A model generated the notes under the pieces. That model had not been told where the DNA came from. It did no database searches and worked only from the letters and a program-made list of their open reading frames with translations. A stretch of DNA of 64,000 bases, from positions 6,626,501 through 6,690,500 of the forward strand of contig NC_012870.2 of NCBI RefSeq assembly GCF_000003195.3. The letters are read 5' to 3'. The position numbers and the translations under genes were made by a program. Within the stretch, counting starts at the first letter, position 1, and the number at the start of each line of letters is the position of its first letter. The stretch comes from Sorghum bicolor. Lineage: Eukaryota; Streptophyta; Magnoliopsida; Poales; Poaceae. Shown piece by piece: positions 59,343 to 64,000 of the stretch.

Positions 59343-59473
59343 TACACAAAGATGTCTCTGTGTACTGAATCCTGCACTGCTTCCGGCCGTTATGCAGATA
59401 CCATACGATGGACATGAACCAGCAGCCAGTGCCATCGCCGGGCAGCTGCTACCCTCCTGATTGGATGGCTTAG
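53460..59473 (+). CDS. MADS34: SEPALLATA-clade MADS-box transcription factor, OsMADS34/PAP2-type
   Basis: Eight exons: 53460-53644, 56201-56282, 57994-58055, 58159-58258, 58710-58751, 58842-58883, 59127-59263, 59398-59473. These include the classic 62, 100, 42 and 42-nt MIKC exons and give 241 residues. The MADS domain (1-61) has [18 protein letters not shown] and [20 protein letters not shown]. Residues 63-89 are the I region, and the K-box follows (about 90-171, with [19 protein letters not shown]). The C-terminus ends CYPPDWMA. The sequence is closest to the rice OsMADS34 type, which controls inflorescence and spikelet meristem identity with AP1/FUL-like partners. Nuclear, binds CArG boxes as dimers or tetramers. 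Intron 1 is 2.56 kb and may hold regulatory sites. Intron 7 is only 134 bp and mostly microsatellite. Confidence 0.95.
55142..55324. mobile_element. Tourist-like MITE in MADS-box intron 1
   Basis: 183 bp with TTA on both flanks (55139-55141, 55325-55327). The right end CATTAAGACTGGCC resembles the family at 25307; the left end is diverged. Confidence 0.65.
57114..57159 (-). mobile_element. Extremely 5'-truncated LINE insertion in MADS-box intron 2
   Basis: A 46-bp insert that on the minus strand reads as a LINE 3' terminus (AGTGCAGTTCTCCTGCG, then a short stretch and an A run). It is flanked by a perfect 17-bp target duplication CTGTCCATGTTAACATT (57097-57113, 57160-57176). Confidence 0.85.
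57658..57763. mobile_element. Small Tourist-like MITE in MADS-box intron 2
   Basis: 106 bp with inverted ends GGGCACCTTTGGAAATTGCAG and CTGCAATCCAAAGGGCCCC, TTA at both flanks. Confidence 0.7.
59269..59342. repeat. Compound microsatellite (CT)27(CA)10 in MADS-box intron 7
   Basis: CT repeats run 59269-59322 and CA repeats 59323-59342. The tract starts five bases after the intron's GT donor and fills over half of a 134-bp intron. Confidence 0.95.
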
Positions 59474-60524
59474 CCAGTGCTTGATTCCATTGCCTTGAGA
59501 AGTGCCGTGTCCTTCAGAGATCACTACGAGTTCTGTTGCTGCTTTTCCCTGCCCCTTCGCTGCTATGCAATGCTTACCGAACTGTCCAAATGACCACATG
59601 GTCATATATAGGTTATTGTCGTCTTTATCTTCTGTTGATCACGTCCTGCTCAGCTGCTTTGGCGCCGTGCAAAATGGCTTGGCGATGCACGCTGGAATGG
59701 GCTGAATTGATTATGTTTCGGGAGTATAAATCGCTTAACAATAAGCATTGGCATGCGGCATGCCCCTCTGTTTCAAATACAAGTATACACCTTACTATTA
59801 TTATTATTACTAACTAAAGACACTGCTAGTTCTCACAAAATATACTAAAAATAATTAAAAATTCTCATAAGAAATTAGAAACATCACTTGGGGATCCAAC
59901 GCCTTCTCTTCATCCAAAACCTACAAGATTTTGGCTGGTCATTCAGAGGTTGATCGTACTAGGGTGGCCCTCTAATTTCAAGGGCCCTACAGTGAACTTA
60001 TCGTCATGGTCCTAGAAGACCATAAATATTCATGTCTAATTATACTTGCAAAGAGCAAAACAAATCAAACGATATCGTTTCAATTTAACATGTTTAATAA
60101 TGATAAATAAACAGTATTAAGGCTAAGACAATAAACTTATAGCTCTCAAACTAAGATAGTTACCTTAAATGAAGAAAAAAACCATAGCAGATCAGTAGCG
60201 GCAGGCAGGTACCATATGACGCCACGTCGAGGAACAAGCGAGGTAGTCTGATTAGACGAAAAGTTGTGAAGAGTCATGTCTTAGAAACAAATTGAACGAA
60301 AAGTTGTTAAGAATCATGTCTTAGAAACAAATTGATCAAAGACCATCTAAATACTAGGAATCTCTTAAGAAAAAGAACATGCACTTGGACTTATTCAAGA
60401 ACGCACTTGGCACGTATTTTATTAAGGAGAAGATAGAGTTTACAAAACGGCGTCAAGTTGCTGTTGATGATCGGCTGCCGCTCGACACCACCACACCCCA
60501 GAGCTTGCAAAGAGGTTGTAACTT

Positions 60525-60767
60525 AGTCATTGTTTACTTTCACCTAAAACCCAAAATTTTCCAAGATTCTCCGTCGTATCGAATCTTTAGACGCATGCAT
60601 GGAGTATTAAATATAAACAAAATTAAAAACTAATTACATAGTTTGGACGAAATTTACGAGACAAATCTTTTGAGCCTAGTTAGTCTATGATTGGACAATA
60701 ATTACCACAAACAAACGAAAGTGCTACAATGTCGCAAAATTTTTCTCTTCAGGAACTAAACACAGCC
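60525..60767 (-). mobile_element. MITE of the TTGTTTAGTTC family (copy 5)
   Basis: The minus strand starts GGCTGTGTTTAGTTCC and carries the family core. The left edge is approximate. Confidence 0.7.
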
Positions 60768-60905
60768 TTAAAAAACAATTTGCGACAAGACTCTACGCAG
60801 GGCAATCCTACTCTGCTCCTTGTTTACGATGTCTCTTATGCCATTGCGACGCGCCTGGCTATTGAGCCCGTGGGTGTTCCACACCAACACATTGTTTGTA
60901 TTCAT
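60768..60905 (-). mobile_element. LINE ORF2 N-terminal (endonuclease) fragment
   Basis: The minus-strand frame from ATG 60905 reads MNTNNVLVWNTHGLNSQARR, the start of an L1-type apurinic endonuclease domain. The fragment is cut short where it meets MITE copy 5. Confidence 0.7.
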
Positions 60906-61375
60906 TGGGACACTGTACGACAGTGAGCTTTCCACGCTCAGTGGGATGCTGACGTCGCGACGCGACTCCATCTCTTGGGTGTGTTTGTGAGGGTGGCTCA
61001 GCTGGGTTCTGCGCTCCCCGGCTGCAAGTGCGTGTGTTTGCGCACTTGGCCTAGCACGTAGCCCGGCCACCTGCAGCCAAAACAGGGTGTTGTTTTGGAG
61101 CCAGACTCCTCGCGGCGCACAGTAGGGGCAAGTGGAGGGCAAGATAGTTGTATTTGGTGGTTTGATCCGGCCCAAACATGATTCACAAACACAATCTACT
61201 CTGAACCAGATCGTTTGCATGCTGAAAGACAAACATAGCCTGTTGCAGCATTTGGGGCTAGTCTAGCGTGGCCTGGGCCTAGCGAGCAAGCCAGGCTGAC
61301 CACGACCACCCTCACAACGCCCCCTTGGACTCCGTGAATAGCTCACGCATGGCGGGCAGGCGGCAAGCTTTGCGG

Positions 61376-61605
61376 AGGCCTTGTTTAGTTACAAAATTTT
61401 TTGCAAAAATGAACATTGTAGCGCTTTCGTTTGTAATTGACAAATATTGTTCAATCATAAATTAACTAGCCTCAAAAAATTCGTCTCGCAAATTACAGGT
61501 ATAACTAGTTATTATTTTTATCTATATTTAATACTCTATGCATACACCGCAAGATTAGAATGTGATGAAGAATTTGAAATTTTTTGTACAATTTTTTAGA
61601 CTAGG
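61376..61605 (+). mobile_element. MITE of the TTGTTTAGTTC family (copy 6, right end worn)
   Basis: Starts AGGCCTTGTTTAGTTAC and carries the family core with substitutions. The right terminus is not recognisable. Confidence 0.65.
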
Positions 61606-61963
61606 AGAGAGACTTGGCAAAGGTCTCCTAGAACTTTTTGGCAATGGCGGCATGTGATGTGACTTGGTCAAACCCCAGAACTCGAGGCTTCCACTTGTTC
61701 ATTGCCTGCTTGTCAGGATTGGGGTCGCGGCCTGCAGTTTTGGCCACCAAGCAGTTTTTTTTTTTTGTCTCCAGCATTGCTTATCTACACCATTGAATAT
61801 ACATCGAGATATGTAAAACAGTGGGGGAAAATATAAAAACAGTTGAGGTGCAGTAGCACGAATCTTAAAGAATATTTGGATGATCCAGATAAGCAATGCC
61901 GAGCATGTATATGCTGCATTGTATTACTGCGCAAATCCACTTGGACTCCATATAACTATGTGC

Positions 61964-62235
61964 CAGGGGCGGTTCTAGAGTAGTAGCATGGGGGACAGCT
62001 GTCCCCCCAAATCTTTTTAAAAAACATTTAATATGTATACTCTTTAATAATATATACATGTATAATACATTGTTATACATAATTGCTAGTCTACTCAGCT
62101 TATATAACAACCTTAACACTCTATATTCACAACTATTTTATCACCGTTTAGTGATCTAATTATGGTATGTTCATATCGATGAACTATATCGTTTTCGTTC
62201 GTACCCCCACGATTAAAATCCTAGATCCGCCACTG
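61964..62235. mobile_element. hAT-type MITE inserted into a LINE remnant
   Basis: 272 bp with inverted ends CAGGGGCGGTTCTAG and CTAGATCCGCCACTG and the perfect 8-bp duplication CTATGTGC (61956-61963, 62236-62243). The LINE reading frame continues on the right side, so the LINE is older. Confidence 0.9.
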
Positions 62236-62690
62236 CTATGTGCTTTGCAACCTGATAGTAGAAGAATCCCCACAACATCTTTTTCTAGACTGTCACTTTG
62301 CAAGAATATGCTGAGATATCATCAACCTTGAGGTTTCAGTGGACTGCAATTTCCCATAAGCCACATCTTTGCTCAAAGACTAGTTACAATAGTTCTTTAT
62401 GGAGGCAATAATCCTCATATGTTGGACAATCTAAACGACCTCATTTTCAAAGGAATAAGATTCAATTTGCAGGATTGTCGAAGATTCCTCTTCAAGAAAT
62501 TGACACTTCTCTCCTACATAGTGAAGTCAAGGCTCTCTGAACCACTTCTGTCATGGATATAAACTCTGGGATAGTCAGCTGTCTTTTTCTTATCTTTTTT
62601 TTGTTTCTTAAGTTTTCCTCTAGCTTTAGCGTTTTGTAATCTCTTTAGACTTTTGGACTGCTTTTTCTATTTCGGTTTAATTTTTTTTTC
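62236..62690 (+). mobile_element. LINE remnant (zinc-binding end of ORF2 and tail)
   Basis: A plus-strand frame reads YVLCNLIVEESPQHLFLDC and then HFARIC, the zf-RVT pattern, followed by a stop where Trp is expected. Several stops lie downstream, then a T-rich 3' tail near 62560-62690. Confidence 0.7.
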
Positions 62691-64000
62691 ATGAGCCATT
62701 CACTCGTATTTCATTAAAAAGAAATTTCACAACAACAAACGGAGGCTACGTGATGGCGAGCGACTAGCAAGACGCTACCAAACACAACATAGCTAAAGCA
62801 AAGCAAAAACAGTTTAACTACATAGCAACCGAGTTGCGCGCCGATAAGCAGCAGAATACATGAAGCGATTTGAAACACGGGCCCAAGGCCCCTCTAGATT
62901 CCTCAAAAAATATTATCTTTGCATAGTAAAAGTCTTTAAATAGCAGGTTTGTGAGAGAAAAATACTGTTGAATAGGTGAAAGTATTGTTCGTTGATTTGT
63001 TATGAGAGAAAAATATTATCTTTGCATACTAAAATATCTTGGCTGAAAGATCATGGCTGAAAGTATTATTCGTTGATTTGTTGTGAGAAAAAACACTGTT
63101 ACATGGCTGACAGATTTGACAGATAAACTTAAACGAATATAGTGTTAGATGGTTGAATTCTAGAATCTCATTTTTAAATTCAAACGTTTGGATCTCATTC
63201 TCATTCTCGGAGATTCAAACAAGTTCTTATTCGAGCGATAGTGCAAAGTTGGTTTGTTGTACCCCGGCAAAGAAAAAAAAAAGAAAAAGGTCTATCGCTC
63301 TATCTAGATGCACATTCAGGTATTGTTGTGCCTTCTTTTTATCCAAAATTCTTGTGGAAAAAAGGCAGAGCCATGAAAAGCTTCCTAGAATATCTAAAGT
63401 TTCATATCCAAAGCATGTTATAAATAGAATCTGTTGTAGCCAGTCTTACGTATAGTGATTGAAATGGTCAGACTTGCAATGAAGACGTATGACGGCCCTA
63501 AATAAATTCAAAGAAGTATAAGGTGCAGCAAAATTTTGCATCATTGTTTATGTTTCTAATGATTGTTTGCAATTATATATAAGCATCCATGATTGTTTAG
63601 TGGACAAACATTTCGTCAACATGTACAGTGTTTTGCCATATCCTTTTCAGGGCACATGAGCTTCGTAGTAATTTGTATAATCCTGCTGGTCGTTCTCAAA
63701 CTAAACACACGATACATAAAATTTCTCTCTTTTTTTTGTTTTCGAACTAAACACAAGATAAAATGCTCTACTACCTACAATAGCGCAGAAGATGCTTTCA
63801 ATTATCTCACCAGTAAACTACTTGCATTGTCTGCGATAATATGCAGCCGAAGAGGATAATATTGTTGTACCTTTTTCGCAAGGACAGTGCACGATCGTGA
63901 AAGCTGTCAGCCTGTCACTGTCGATCTTACAGCACACCAACTGCGGTTGATATCCAATGGTATCTTTTGTCAAGCTTTTCATGTGACTCGGCTTTTTAAA

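Larger units (their letters stand above)
59474..64000. other. Gene-free right end: 3' flank, MITEs and LINE remnants
   Basis: After the MADS-box 3' flank (to about 59800), the sequence is AT-rich, with MITE copies (60525, 61376, 61964), LINE pieces (60768, 62236) and AGCTTATCAGCC-type repeats near 62940-63140. No host gene is supported. Confidence 0.65.

Noticed and set aside
59123..59460. Frames encoding Ser-Leu or Arg-Glu repeats
   Set aside because: They are translations of the CT/CA microsatellite and neighbouring MADS-box exons in the wrong frames.
53460..59473. AP1/FUL-like (OsMADS14/18) identity for the MADS-box gene
   Set aside because: The [15 protein letters not shown]-terminus, the K-box and the C-terminal WMA ending fit the OsMADS34/SEP type instead.
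1..64000. CRISPR arrays, tRNA or rRNA genes, bacterial-type operons
   Set aside because: None was seen; the sequence is plant nuclear DNA with introns and transposons throughout.

Overview
This is plant nuclear DNA from a grass, most likely Sorghum or a close Andropogoneae relative. The evidence is intron-rich genes with GT/AG splice sites, an OsMADS34/PAP2-type MADS-box gene, tandem BC1/COBRA-like genes, GC-rich first exons, and dense Tourist, Stowaway, hAT and Mutator-type MITEs among two very young LTR retrotransposons. The species is inferred from gene style; no database was searched. Exon ends below were placed by hand from splice signals and reading phase, and all six gene models keep an open frame across every junction.

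Layout. 20-5258 (-): a complete Ty3/gypsy chromovirus-type element with a 5-bp target duplication, followed by a 904-bp Mutator-like foldback element (5327-6230). Both lie in what appears to be a giant intron of a STE20/Hippo-type kinase gene (SIK1/MAP4K-like, -, 6604-13870, 13 exons seen, 3' end outside the window). That gene's other introns hold a LINE remnant, a solo LTR and an hAT MITE. 15114-18781 (-): CstF-50-like WD40 protein, 13 exons. 19884-23251 (-): mitochondrial carrier of the SLC25A44-like type, 6 exons. 26565-33301 (-): a complete Ty1/copia element with indistinguishable LTRs. It sits just in front of the first of two tandem COBRA-like genes (33479-36804 and 40853-43608, +, 6 exons each). 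45599-46527 (-): cytochrome b5, 3 exons. 53460-59473 (+): SEPALLATA-clade MADS-box gene of the OsMADS34 type, 8 exons. The right 4.5 kb holds only MITEs and LINE remnants.

The genes are ordinary, unlinked housekeeping or developmental functions: kinase signalling, mRNA 3'-end formation, mitochondrial transport, cell-wall cellulose assembly, ER electron transfer and inflorescence identity. The most striking biology is transposon-driven. The copia insertion separates a TATA-like box from the 5' leader of the first COBRA-like gene by 6.7 kb, and that same gene copy has lost its GPI-anchor signal through a frameshift, while the second copy is intact. I found no novel multi-gene system of the kind seen in bacteria.
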